From positions 1 through 64,000 of the forward strand of contig NZ_JAKLOY010000007.1 of NCBI RefSeq assembly GCF_023652955.1: a stretch of 64,000 nucleotides of DNA. The letters are read 5' to 3'. The notes under the pieces were generated by a model. It was not told the origin of the DNA. It saw nothing but the letters and a program-made list of their open reading frames with translations, and did not search any database. This DNA comes from Geomonas sp. Red32 (lineage in GTDB: Bacteria; Desulfobacterota; Desulfuromonadia; Geobacterales; Geobacteraceae). The position numbers and the translations under genes were made by a program. This document shows positions 7,707 through 15,850 of this stretch, piece after piece (positions within the stretch are counted from its first letter, which is position 1; every line of letters begins with the position of its first letter).

Positions 7707-7776
7707 AAATCCCCCCTGTCTCCCCTTTGACAAGGGGGGGACCTTGGTGGGGCGGCTTCCTGAACCTTTGCGTCAG
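7707..7776. repeat. Dispersed G/C-rich repeat, copy 2
   Basis: This direct copy of 7614-7683 differs by a few bases (CTCCCC for CCCCCC in the C-run, GCGG for GGTG after GTGG, one extra T near the end). The two copies fill most of the intergenic space inside the lexA-dinB operon. Each can fold into a hairpin in the transcript. The core recurs at 61616-61653. Confidence 0.85.
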
Positions 7777-7788
7777 CCTGGGCCTGTG

Positions 7789-8034
7789 CTAGCCGGCGGC
7801 GACGCACTCCAGGGTCCAGTTCTGGTCGTGGGGGTCGTACATCAGCTCGAAGAGGTTCGCACCGTCGCTCACCGCGAAGTGGAGCCTCACGCCGGATCCG
7901 TCGGTGCTCCTCCAGACGTAGGAGAGCTCGGTCACCGCGTGCTTGTTACGGCGCCACTCGAACCAGACCGGCTTGACCCCGGCTCCCGGCGCGAAAATGG
8001 CCGCCACTCGCACCCTTTCGGCGATGCGCTGCAT
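7789..8034 (-). CDS. Small unknown protein of the lexA-dinB operon
   Basis: This 81-residue protein has no signal peptide or membrane segment and a compact beta-rich pattern: KPVWFEWRRNKHAVTELSYV, RLHFAVSDGANLFELMYD, and NWTLECV. The arrangement F.WR....V.......V.D.....EL.YD....W.LE.V vaguely resembles the DUF6504 family found beside error-prone polymerase genes in actinobacteria, but I cannot confirm this. GGAG stands seven bases before its ATG, inside the lexA stop region, so translation should be coupled to lexA. Its place between lexA and dinB makes it an SOS-controlled gene of unknown function. Confidence 0.75.
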   Translation of the reverse strand: MQRIAERVRVAAIFAPGAGVKPVWFEWRRNKHAVTELSYVWRSTDGSGVRLHFAVSDGANLFELMYDPHDQNWTLECVAAG

Positions 8035-8037
8035 AAG

Positions 8038-8643
8038 CTACTCCATCTGCCGGTAGATGCCAACTACTTTCCCGACGATGGAGACCTCCCCCTCTCCCTC
8101 GTTGATGATGATCGGGTCGTAGTTGGGGTTCTCAGGCTGCAGCCTGATCCGGTGCGGTTCGCGGTAGAAACGCTTGAGGGTCGCTTCCCCGGCCACCATG
8201 GCCACCACGATGTCGCGGTTGCCGGCGGTCGGCTGGGGGCGCACCAGGGCCAGGTCCCCTTCCTGAATGCAGGCGTTGATCATCGAGTCCCCCTTTACCC
8301 TCAGGAAGAAGGTCCCCCCGGTCTGCATCTGGGAACGGTCGATGGCGAAGTGCCCCTCGATCTCCTCGATGGCGGGATGGAGCGCCCCCGCCCGCACCAC
8401 CCCGACGATCGGGAGGCTCACCGCCTGGGCCTGGTTGGCCAGGGTGATCCCCCGCGTGCTCCCTTCCTGCCTGCGCAGGTACCCCTTCTTCTCCAGGGCC
8501 TCCAGGTGCTTCATCACCCCCAGGGTGCCGCTTACCCCCAGTTCCTTCCCGATCTCCCTCAGGCTCGGCGGATAGCCGTATTGGTTGATGTGGCCGGTGA
8601 CGATGTCCAGTACCTGCTGTTGCCGTGCCGTAAGCTCTTCCAT
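8038..8643 (-). CDS. lexA: LexA repressor
   Basis: This is the 201-residue SOS repressor-protease. The N-terminal winged helix-turn-helix (about 1-65: LTARQQQVLDIVTGHI, then YPPSLREIGKELGVSG) binds operators. The C-terminal S24 domain has the self-cleavage site Ala85-Gly86 (GVVRAGAL), nucleophile Ser120 (VKGDSM) and Lys157 (ATLKRF). RecA-stimulated cleavage at Ala-Gly releases repression. The gene leads the operon lexA - 81-aa protein - dinB, and its own promoter carries a matching LexA box, so it should be autoregulated. Length and all catalytic residues are normal. Confidence 0.97.
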   Translation of the reverse strand: MEELTARQQQVLDIVTGHINQYGYPPSLREIGKELGVSGTLGVMKHLEALEKKGYLRRQEGSTRGITLANQAQAVSLPIVGVVRAGALHPAIEEIEGHFAIDRSQMQTGGTFFLRVKGDSMINACIQEGDLALVRPQPTAGNRDIVVAMVAGEATLKRFYREPHRIRLQPENPNYDPIIINEGEGEVSIVGKVVGIYRQME

Positions 8644-8653
8644 ACCCCCTCCT

Positions 8654-8699
8654 GGTTATCTTATGACAACCATATCAGATGGTAACCAAAGGTTGTCAA
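8654..8699 (-). promoter_or_regulatory. lexA promoter with LexA box
   Basis: On the minus strand, TTGACA (8699-8694) and TGATAT (8677-8672) are separated by 16 bp. Directly downstream, over the expected start of transcription, lies GGTTATCTTATGACAACC (plus strand, 8654-8671). It fits GGTTN2CN4GN3ACC, the form I recall as reported for Geobacter sulfurreducens LexA; its reverse complement fits as well. AGGAGG precedes the lexA ATG. Confidence 0.85.
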
Positions 8700-8748
8700 G
8701 GGGGAATCTGCGCCGGAAGAGGGCACGGAAAGGTTATAGCCGGCGAAG

Positions 8749-8776
8749 TTGAGGATTCATTGTCATGTATTATATT
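8749..8776 (+). promoter_or_regulatory. Candidate promoter of the outer-membrane protein gene
   Basis: TTGAGG (8749-8754) and TATATT (8771-8776) are 16 bp apart in an AT-rich patch, about 60 bp before the chosen start codon. This is a plausible sigma-70 promoter. It is divergent from the lexA promoter. Confidence 0.5.
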
Positions 8777-8834
8777 TAATGGGTCTAATGTGTCTCCCGG
8801 CACCAGCTCATCCATATTCGACCGAGGTCAGCCC

Positions 8835-10130
8835 ATGATCATTCCGCAATGGCTCACCATTCCCCGACTCCGGCGGCCGGTTGTTCCGGTCTCCCTTTTC
8901 CTGGCCTGCACGCTGGTGCTCCTTTCCGCCGGGCCACTCAGCGCCCAGCCGCCGGAAGAGCTCTCCGAGTACCACACCCCGCTGGCCGGGGAGGCGCGCG
9001 AGGTTCCCTTCATGGGGCACTGGGTTGCCATTCCTTCCCAGGACCGCCGCCGTCTCACCTGTCTCACCCTGGGTGGGACGGTGCTGGAGCCGCGGCAGGG
9101 AAGCCTCGGCGGACTGCCGATCGGTGCCCTTTTCCTCCGCCGGGCCGACGATACCTTCCGCACCCGCGACGTCATCAGCATCTTCGAGAACGAGCTGGAG
9201 TACGACCGCCGCTTCGGGACCTTGGAGCTGGTCACCCACTTCCAGAACTACACCCTCCCCGGCGACATCACCGAGATCGCTAACAACCGGGAGATGAAGG
9301 CTACCGCGGCCACCTACGGGTGGGCCGTCGGGGCGGCGGGGCCGGGGATCAGGATCCCGGTGGCGCCGGGCGGCATCGACAACAACCTGAAGTTCCAGCT
9401 CCTGGGCCGGATCGGCTATTTCTACGCCGAGCGAAGCCACGGAACTGGCCCCGACGTGGTTATCCCTCCCGACACCCTCCTCTACGGCGCGCGCCTGCGT
9501 GCCCGTTACGACGGGCTGACCAGGAACCTCCTCGAACTTCCCCACCGGGGGGTGGCGCTCGGCCTGGACGCCGACTACCTCCATCGCGACCGCTGGAGAT
9601 CCCTGGAACCGGCCGGCGGGGAGCCTCACCACGATTTCCAGCAGTTGCGTGGATACCTGGTGGCGGCCGGCGGCCTGCCGGGGCTTTCCGAGAAAAACCG
9701 CCTGCTGGTGAACCTCAACGCAGGCGCCACCAGTTCCCGCGACGGCGACCGCTTCAATGCCTTCCTGGTCGAGGGGGGGCCGCTCCCCAGCGAGGAGGAC
9801 GACCTGGTCCGCTCCCACTACGGCGGGATCATCTACGACCAGGTGCGGGCCACTGACTACGCCTCCGGCTCGCTCTCCTACCGCCGCGAGCTCGCCTTTT
9901 TCCTCTACCTGAGCCTGACCGGCTCCTACATCTGGGGGCAGCGCGCCACCGTTGAGGGCGCGGACGTCGTCACCTTCCGCCCGCAGACCGGCAAGGCCGC
10001 CACCATCAGCCTCGATTCCGCCTTCTTCTGGAACTCCGAAGTGTACTTGGCTTACGGCTGGGAGTCGGGCTTCATACGGGACGGAAGGTCCGGACACGGA
10101 GTGACGCTGCTCTGGAACAAGTCCTGGTAG
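8835..10130 (+). CDS. Predicted outer-membrane beta-barrel protein
   Basis: I do not recognise the family. The 431-residue product starts with a signal peptide (about 1-36: VVPVSLFLACTLVLL, cleavage near LSAQ). The rest shows many alternating hydrophobic/aromatic stretches typical of outer-membrane strands (LLGRIGYFYAER, RGVALGLDADYLHRD, YRRELAFFLYLSLTGSYIW) and ends in an aromatic residue (LLWNKSW), a feature of barrel C termini. I start at the ATG at 8835, with GAGG seven bases upstream, rather than at earlier in-frame codons, because the signal peptide begins here. It is monocistronic, between the lexA operon and the selenoprotein gene. The role is unknown. Confidence 0.65.
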   Translation: MIIPQWLTIPRLRRPVVPVSLFLACTLVLLSAGPLSAQPPEELSEYHTPLAGEAREVPFMGHWVAIPSQDRRRLTCLTLGGTVLEPRQGSLGGLPIGALFLRRADDTFRTRDVISIFENELEYDRRFGTLELVTHFQNYTLPGDITEIANNREMKATAATYGWAVGAAGPGIRIPVAPGGIDNNLKFQLLGRIGYFYAERSHGTGPDVVIPPDTLLYGARLRARYDGLTRNLLELPHRGVALGLDADYLHRDRWRSLEPAGGEPHHDFQQLRGYLVAAGGLPGLSEKNRLLVNLNAGATSSRDGDRFNAFLVEGGPLPSEEDDLVRSHYGGIIYDQVRATDYASGSLSYRRELAFFLYLSLTGSYIWGQRATVEGADVVTFRPQTGKAATISLDSAFFWNSEVYLAYGWESGFIRDGRSGHGVTLLWNKSW

Positions 10131-10192
10131 CCGATGCCTCTCACTGGATGTAGTACACTTATCACTGGAACAGAGAGATAAAGGGGGTTACT

Positions 10193-10813
10193 ATGCCAAG
10201 CCCGGCCCTGATAGAAGTCTTCTTCGATTACATCTGACCGTGGTGCTACTTCAGTACGGTCCGTACTGATCGACTCAGAGAGGAGCACGGCGTCCGGTTC
10301 AAGTGGACGGTCTTTCCGCTCCATCCCGATACCCCGGAGGAGGGGATGGAGCTCTCGGAGCTTTTTGCCGGCCGGGAGACCGATCTCGCTGCCATGCAGG
10401 AGCGCCTTGGCTCGGTTGCCCAAGAGGCAGGTCTTCCCTTGACCCCGCGTTCGCGCACCTACAACAGCCGTCACGCGCAGGAACTCGGGAAGTACGCCGA
10501 GCGGGTAGGATTACTGGAGCCTTACCAGAAGAGCGTGTACCGGGCCTACTTCGTGGAGGGGAGAAACATCGCGCTTTGGGATGAGCTCCTCCCGGTGGCG
10601 GCGCGGGCGGGCCTCGACCCGGAAGAGTGCCGCCGCATCCTGGAGGAGGGGCTCTGCGCCAAGGAGGTAGGGGACGACTGGCGGCGGGCCTCCGCCCTCG
10701 GTATCGGCGGCGTCCCCGCCTTTCTCTGTGGCGGCCGGCTCCTGGTGGGATTCCGTCCGTACCGGGATCTCGAGGCGCTGGTTTTGGGGCAGGATCAGAA
10801 TTCTACCATGTAG
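10193..10813 (+). CDS. DsbA/FrnE-like thiol oxidoreductase, selenoprotein (Sec15)
   Basis: This gene reads through an in-frame TGA. From the ATG at 10193 the frame runs ...EVFFDYI, TGA (10235-10237, codon 15), PWCYF, and continues to 10813 (206 codons plus stop). The family motif at this place is FDY.CPWC, so TGA replaces the first active-site cysteine, giving Sec-Pro-Trp-Cys. A SECIS-like hairpin follows at the right distance. The rest matches DSBA/FrnE (PF01323): an all-alpha insert (about 65-150), then the cis-proline loop GIGGVPAFLCGGR. There is no signal peptide, so it probably acts in the cytoplasm. Normal gene finders start at the ATG at 10346 and lose the active site. A decayed gene with a stop is the alternative, but intact downstream coding and the hairpin argue against it. 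Confidence 0.85.
10238..10269 (+). promoter_or_regulatory. Bacterial SECIS element (predicted)
   Basis: A seven-pair stem TCAGTAC (10251-10257) with GTACTGA (10263-10269) closes the pentaloop GGTCC. The first loop G lies 21 nt after the TGA at 10235-10237. In E. coli fdhF the SelB-binding loop also begins GGUC and follows the UGA by 19 nt. The position, loop guanines and short apical loop fit the bacterial SECIS rules. Confidence 0.8.
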
Positions 10814-11646
10814 TCGGCATTGTCCGGCCCGACCTGCTGCGGCAGGAGGTCCGGGAAGAGGGGAAGGATTACGGTGGAGGTGAAGTGGCCGCCATCCTGG
10901 TCGAGTTTGACCGGGATACCGGCTTTGATGGCATGCCAGATCCCGGTCAGCACCACCATCCTGGTACCGGGGTGGCGCTTGAGGTAGCGGGCGACGTTGA
11001 GTGCCATGCCGCTGTTGCGAAGCGCCTGGGCCTCGCAGAAGTAGGTGAAGGTGCTGGTGACCGCCCGGTGGGGGCCGATCGAGAGGAAGGTTTTTTTGAG
11101 AAAGGCGGTGTGGGGTGTGTTGAGGTCGCAACTGGCTCCTTCCGGCAGCCCCTTCCGCTCCTCGGCGGTGAGGGATGAGAAGCCGCGCTGGGCGACCTTC
11201 CGGACCAGCGGGGCGGGGATGTTGAGAGCTACCATGGGGATCCGCTTTTCCCGTGCGTACATGAAAATGCCGCGGTACAGTGTCCAATCCATCGGCCAGC
11301 CGGCGGTGAAGATCGTCCGGAAGGCGGCCTCGTCGATCTTTCCTTCCACCCAGTCGTCCAGGGCCTGCTGCCCCTCGGTCGAGACCATCTCGAGACCGAT
11401 GGCGAGCGGGACATCGCGCTCCCACAGGGACCGGACCAGGTTCAGCTGCATCTGGTGATGACCGCGGTTATCGTGGGTCTCTCCGAAGAGGACCAGGTCG
11501 GAGCCGGCGGCGGCGTCGAGGAGGTCGCGGTAGGATACGAACATCCCGTCGCGCATCCGCACGATGTTTTCGTCCGCCTGCCCCGGGGTGGGGGCAAATT
11601 GAATCGACAGCAGCATCAGGAGCACCAGGATTGCCTTCCCCGTCAC
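10795..11646 (-). CDS. ChaN-family (DUF399) exported protein
   Basis: This 283-residue protein belongs to the ChaN/DUF399 group, whose structurally studied Campylobacter member binds haem. Visible family segments are DLVLFGETHDNRGHHQMQL, AIGLEMVSTEGQQALDDW and MVVLTGIWHAIKAGIP, with conserved Glu/His pairs at the presumed ligand pocket. I start at a GTG (11646) because AAGGAGGTG stands in front of it and the product then opens with a clean signal sequence (GKAILVLLMLLSIQFAPTPGQA). An ATG twelve codons earlier lacks such a site. There is no lipobox cysteine, so it should be periplasmic. It converges on the selenoprotein gene and overlaps its 3' end by 19 bp. Confidence 0.8.
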   Translation of the reverse strand: MTGKAILVLLMLLSIQFAPTPGQADENIVRMRDGMFVSYRDLLDAAAGSDLVLFGETHDNRGHHQMQLNLVRSLWERDVPLAIGLEMVSTEGQQALDDWVEGKIDEAAFRTIFTAGWPMDWTLYRGIFMYAREKRIPMVALNIPAPLVRKVAQRGFSSLTAEERKGLPEGASCDLNTPHTAFLKKTFLSIGPHRAVTSTFTYFCEAQALRNSGMALNVARYLKRHPGTRMVVLTGIWHAIKAGIPVKLDQDGGHFTSTVILPLFPDLLPQQVGPDNADYMVEF

Positions 11647-11868
11647 GGTCCACCTCCTTCCCGCGGTAGTCGGCGTCGACAAGGTAAAGGGTACAACCCA
11701 AAGGCCGCGGCCACAAGGAGGCGGCGGTGCCCGGCGCTGAAGACGGTGGGGAAGGGGAGGACCGGAGGGAGGCTCTTCCTAATCGGGGTGAGGGGAAATG
11801 AAGCACTCTCCCGTGAAGTAACAGTTTTAGAACTTAGCGGCTTGGTATCCGATGAAGGAGGACGATTC

Positions 11869-13956
11869 ATGAGGGGCAAGGTATTCTCGGGCGGACGTGG
11901 CGGATGGATGATGGCGGTCCTTGGTGCGGTGTTACTCTGGTGCCTCCCGGCGGCCGCTGCGGTTGACGGCAATCAGCCGGTGCGGTGGCAGGAGGTGGGG
12001 GTGACGCTGAAACCGGAGGCGCATCTGCTGGCCGGCCGCACTACCATCGGCTTTGCCCCGGGAACCAGAAGCGCGACTTTGCGGCTGGCGAGGTCTGCCC
12101 GCATCGATGCGGTCGAGGTGGGAGGGAAGAAATCCCCCTACGAGTTCGCCAACGGCCTCCTCTCCGTCCCGCTTCCTGCGGGTAGCGGCGAGGTCACCGT
12201 CGGTATCTCCTACCACGCCACCTTCAACGACCGTGCCTCCACGAGCCCCGCCGCGGCCGAAGACCCCAGTTACGGGGTGAACGGCACCATCTCTCGGGAG
12301 GGGACCTTCCTGGGGGACGGCTCCTTCTGGTACCCGATACCCTCCGATGTCCCGGCCCGCCGCACCACCAGGATCGAGGCGCCGGCCGGGGTGGAAGGGC
12401 TCACCTACGGTAAAAGGATTTCCCGCGGGACGGTGGGGGAGGTGACCAGGAGCGAGTGGAAGGAGGCCAACCCGGTGGGGAGCCTCTCGCTGGTGGCTGG
12501 GTACTACAAGATAGAGGAACGGCGGGTGGACGGCATCGACCTCTACAGCTATCTCTATCCGGACAACGCCTCGCTTTCGTCCCGCTACCTGGACGCCGCC
12601 GCCCGCTACATCAAGTTCTACAGCGGTCTCTTCGGTCCGTTCCCGTTCGAGAAGTTCGCCGTGGTGGAGAATTTCTTCCCCACCGGCTACGGTTTCCCCT
12701 CCTTCACCCTGCTGGGCGGCTCGGTTATCCGGCTCCCCTTCATCATCGACACGAGCTTTCCCCACGAGATCGCCCATTCCTGGTGGGGAAACGGGGTAGG
12801 GGGCGATCCCTCCCAGGGTAACTGGTGCGAGGGGCTGGTCACCTACCTGGCCGATTACCTTCTCAAGGAGCGCAGATCGGCCGCCGAGGGGAGGGAGTAC
12901 CGCCGTCAGCTCCTCATCGACTACGCCTCGCTGGTCTCCCCGGCCACCGATTTCCCCCTGACCTCCTTTGTAAGCCGCAGCGATCCCCAGTCGCGCGCGA
13001 TCGGGTACGGCAAGGGGGCCATGCTCTTTCACATGATCCGGACCCGGATCGGCGACCGCGCCTTCTTCGACGGGCTTCGCCGGGTCGCGCGGGAGCGGAT
13101 GTACCGTAGCGCCACCTGGAACGACCTGTTGTCCGCCTTCTCAGCGGCCTCCGGCGAGAACCTGGCGCCCTTCGCGAGCGAGTTCCTCACCCGTCCGGGG
13201 GGCCCCCGCCTCTCGCTCGCCCAGGTCGCCAAGAAGCGGGAAGGTAGCGGCTGGGTGGTCTCCGGCGTGATCCGCCAGGAGGAGCCGCTCTACCAGCTCC
13301 CGGTCCCGCTCCGGCTGGAGAGCGCCCAGGGGCCGCTCCGCCAGAGGATCACGCTGAAAGGGGAGGAGACCCCCTTCACTATCTACAGTGCCACCGCACC
13401 GGGCCGCCTGCTCCTCGACCCCGAGGCGGAGATCTTCAGGATCATGAGGAAAGGGGAGCTCCCTGCCACCGTCAACAGCGTCAAGGGTGCCTCATCGCTC
13501 GTCGGGGTGATCACCGGCGACTGCAAGGCGGGGAGGGAGCCCTTCATGAACCTGCTCGCCTCCCTCTCCCAGCGGGGCGCTTTGCTCGTCGGCGAGGACC
13601 GCCTCGACGCTTCCGACACCACCCACGACCTGATCTTCTGCGGCCTTCCCGCCGACCGTTCGCTCCTTCCGCCGCTGCCCGACGGGATCACGGCGACCGG
13701 CGAGGCGATCACCCTCGACGGGGAGCGTTTTGCGGGACCCGATGCGCTGCTGGTCGCCGTCATGCCCCGCCCGCAGGCGCCGGGACGGGTGGCCGCCCTC
13801 TACCTCCCGCTCTCCGCCCGCGCCGCCCTCGAGTACGGCGCCAAGATCACCCATTACGGCAAGTACGGCTACCTGGTCTTCGCCGGGGGGAGCAACCGGG
13901 CCAAGGGAACCCCCTCAAGCAGCGACCCTTCCGTGACCGTGGAGCTTGGAAAGTGA
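11869..13956 (+). CDS. Exported M1-family metallopeptidase
   Basis: This 695-residue gluzincin has the zinc motif His299-Glu300-x-x-His303 (HEIAHSWWGNG), with the third ligand Glu321 in WCEGLVTYLADYL. The spacing is one residue shorter than in aminopeptidase N and is usual for a bacterial subgroup. The N terminus has a long signal peptide (MMAVLGAVLLWCLPAAAAV, cleavage around residue 37). A beta-sandwich domain (about 40-230) precedes the catalytic domain (about 240-480). The C-terminal ~200 residues hold an unassigned domain. The start is chosen at 11869, behind GAAGGAGGA, although the frame stays open further upstream. It is likely periplasmic and probably monocistronic. The usual GxMEN substrate loop is not obvious; GGSVI occupies the comparable place. 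Confidence 0.85.
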   Translation: MRGKVFSGGRGGWMMAVLGAVLLWCLPAAAAVDGNQPVRWQEVGVTLKPEAHLLAGRTTIGFAPGTRSATLRLARSARIDAVEVGGKKSPYEFANGLLSVPLPAGSGEVTVGISYHATFNDRASTSPAAAEDPSYGVNGTISREGTFLGDGSFWYPIPSDVPARRTTRIEAPAGVEGLTYGKRISRGTVGEVTRSEWKEANPVGSLSLVAGYYKIEERRVDGIDLYSYLYPDNASLSSRYLDAAARYIKFYSGLFGPFPFEKFAVVENFFPTGYGFPSFTLLGGSVIRLPFIIDTSFPHEIAHSWWGNGVGGDPSQGNWCEGLVTYLADYLLKERRSAAEGREYRRQLLIDYASLVSPATDFPLTSFVSRSDPQSRAIGYGKGAMLFHMIRTRIGDRAFFDGLRRVARERMYRSATWNDLLSAFSAASGENLAPFASEFLTRPGGPRLSLAQVAKKREGSGWVVSGVIRQEEPLYQLPVPLRLESAQGPLRQRITLKGEETPFTIYSATAPGRLLLDPEAEIFRIMRKGELPATVNSVKGASSLVGVITGDCKAGREPFMNLLASLSQRGALLVGEDRLDASDTTHDLIFCGLPADRSLLPPLPDGITATGEAITLDGERFAGPDALLVAVMPRPQAPGRVAALYLPLSARAALEYGAKITHYGKYGYLVFAGGSNRAKGTPSSSDPSVTVELGK

Positions 13957-14009
13957 GATTTCCCGTGTACTCTTTCTCTTTGTAATGAATTTACAAGGAG
14001 CGGGTCTCT

Positions 14010-15314
14010 ATGAATCAGGCCGTAAAACGCGTCGTCATCATCGGCGGGGGCTTTGCCGGGCTCAACGCCGCCAAGGCGCTCGGTAACAAGCACGGGGTCC
14101 AGGTGACCCTTCTCGATAGCCGCAACCATCACCTTTTCCAGCCTCTTCTGTACCAGGTGGCCCTGGCGGGGCTCAACCCTGGCGACATCGCCGCGCCGAT
14201 CCGCAGCATTCTGGCGCCTTTCCAGAACATCACCGTCCTTTTGGCCGAGGCGACCGGCTTCGATCTCGCCGGCAAAAGGGTCCTCGTCAAGGAGCTCGAT
14301 CCGGTCCCCTTTGATTACCTGATCGTCGCCAGCGGCTCGAACCACGTCTACTTCGGGCACGAGGAGTGGGAGCAGTCCGCGCCGGGGTTGAAGAGCATCG
14401 AGCAGGCCCGCGAGATCCGGCGCCGGACGCTTTTGGCCTACGAACAGGCGGAGATGACCGAAGATCCGGTGGAGCGGCAGCGTCTGCTCACCTTCGTCAT
14501 CGTGGGCGGGGGGCCGACCGGTGTCGAGCTCGCCGGGGCCATCGCCGAGATGAGCCGTTTCACCCTGGCCAAGGACTTCCGCCGCATCGATCCCCGGCAG
14601 AGCCGGGTGGTGCTGATCGAGGGGGGGCCCCGCCTGCTCCCCGCCTTCTCCCACGACCTCTCCGCCAACGCCACCAATCAGCTCGAGAAGCTGGGGGTCA
14701 GGGTGCAGACGGAGTGCGTGGTGACCGGCCTGGACCGCCACGGCGTGGTGGCCTGCGGGGAGCGGATCCCGGCCGGGACGGTCATCTGGGCGGCCGGGGT
14801 CAAGGCCTCCCCGCTGGGGGCGCTCCTCGGCGTGCCGCTGGACCGGCAGGGGAGGGTCCTGATCGAGGAGGACCTGAGCGTCGAGGGGCACGACTACCTC
14901 TTCGTTTTGGGGGACCTCGCCCACTTCACCGGCCGGGACGGCAATCCTCTTCCGGGACTTGCGCCGGTGGCCCTCCAGCAGGGGAAGAAGGCCGCCCGCA
15001 ACATCCTCCGGGACCTGGCCGGACAGCCGCGCAAGCCGTACCGCTACATCGACAAGGGGATGCTCGCCACCATCGGGAAGAACAAGGCGGTGGGGCAGTT
15101 CCGCAGCATCCATTTCACCGGCTTCATCGCCTGGCTCGCCTGGCTCTTCGTCCATATCTACTACCTGACCGGATTCGCCAACCGCCTCCAGGTGGTCTTC
15201 CACTGGGGATGGTCCTACATGACCTTCAAGCGCGGCGCCCGCCTGATCCTGGGCCAGGACTGGCGCATGTTCCTGCTGAGAGGGGGCGAGAAGCGGGAAG
15301 AGGCGCCGAAGTAA
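14010..15314 (+). CDS. ndh: Type II NADH:quinone oxidoreductase (NDH-2)
   Basis: This 434-residue single-subunit flavoprotein passes electrons from NADH to quinone without pumping protons. The FAD motif VVIIGGGFAGLNAAKAL lies at 8-24, and the NAD motif TFVIVGGGPTGVELAGAIAEM is near 160. The quinone-site region APVALQQGKKAARNI is present near 320. The C-terminal part (about 360-415, FIAWLAWLFVHIYYL) is the membrane-binding amphipathic/hydrophobic region of NDH-2. AAGGAG precedes the ATG. It sits alone between the metallopeptidase and the flagellin region. The length is normal. Confidence 0.93.
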   Translation: MNQAVKRVVIIGGGFAGLNAAKALGNKHGVQVTLLDSRNHHLFQPLLYQVALAGLNPGDIAAPIRSILAPFQNITVLLAEATGFDLAGKRVLVKELDPVPFDYLIVASGSNHVYFGHEEWEQSAPGLKSIEQAREIRRRTLLAYEQAEMTEDPVERQRLLTFVIVGGGPTGVELAGAIAEMSRFTLAKDFRRIDPRQSRVVLIEGGPRLLPAFSHDLSANATNQLEKLGVRVQTECVVTGLDRHGVVACGERIPAGTVIWAAGVKASPLGALLGVPLDRQGRVLIEEDLSVEGHDYLFVLGDLAHFTGRDGNPLPGLAPVALQQGKKAARNILRDLAGQPRKPYRYIDKGMLATIGKNKAVGQFRSIHFTGFIAWLAWLFVHIYYLTGFANRLQVVFHWGWSYMTFKRGARLILGQDWRMFLLRGGEKREEAPK

Positions 15315-15359
15315 GCGAGGGGGAACTTCCGGCCGGGAAGGGACGCCGAAGTAAGCCTG

Positions 15360-15388
15360 GGGGGGCCTTCCCGCCGCCGGAGCCCCCC
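15360..15388 (+). terminator. GC-rich hairpin after ndh
   Basis: GGGGGGC (15360-15366) pairs with GCCCCCC (15382-15388) around a 15-base loop, 46 bp after the ndh stop. There is no U tract, so it may stop transcription only weakly or protect the 3' end. Just before it, a 14-15-bp piece of the ndh 3' end (GCCGAAGTAAGC) is duplicated, at 15302-15316 and 15342-15356. Confidence 0.4.
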
Positions 15389-15587
15389 GCTTAACCCGTC
15401 GTACCTCTCCCTCCCGCCCACTGTCACAGACGGCCGCTTCCTTGACAGTGGGGTCGTCTGTAGTACCTTTATACTGTTCTTCCCCGACGCCCGCCGCGCC
15501 TGTCAAGTTCCTGCCGATGTTCCGAACGCCCTGTGCCGCCCGCTCATTCACACGTCCCATCACCTGTCACTCTCTCAAGGAGGAGTC

Positions 15588-15668
15588 GTGAAGTTATTCG
15601 TCCTTTGCACCTTCGTCCTTTGGCTGGTGGTCAGCCTCCTGGCCCTGTTCCACAAGAAGGGAGAATAG
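15588..15668 (+). CDS. 26-residue single-TM microprotein
   Basis: A GTG at 15588 is preceded by AAGGAGGA, an excellent ribosome site five bases away, and opens a 26-codon frame ending at TAG (15666-15668). The product is one hydrophobic helix (about 3-21: LFVLCTFVLWLVVSLLAL) followed by a charged FHKKGE tail. This is the layout of inner-membrane microproteins. It lies alone in the 687-bp gap between ndh and flagellin. No homologue is recognised. The ribosome site and clean helix-plus-basic-tail pattern are the only support. Confidence 0.55.
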   Translation: MKLFVLCTFVLWLVVSLLALFHKKGE

Positions 15669-15850
15669 TTCCCTTCCCGCCTCTGCCACCGGTGGCGGCT
15701 CCTTTACCGTTGCCGCCGCGGCCCGCTCTGGTTCCACCTCGACGTTCCCCTCTCTCAGCCTTTCCTTCAGTGATTCCCCCCGTGGCCCATCCCCGTGCGC
15801 CGCTTTTTTTTTGCCTGCATAAAAAATGTGAAAAAATAAATTAAAATGTC

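Noticed and set aside
10235-10237. In-frame TGA read as an inactivating stop in the DsbA-like gene
   Set aside because: It falls exactly on the first active-site Cys codon, the rest of the frame is intact and a SECIS-like hairpin follows, so selenocysteine is the better reading.
11455-11868. N-terminal extension of the M1 peptidase
   Set aside because: The upstream frame runs over the divergent ChaN gene's 5' end. The ribosome site and signal peptide place the start at 11869.
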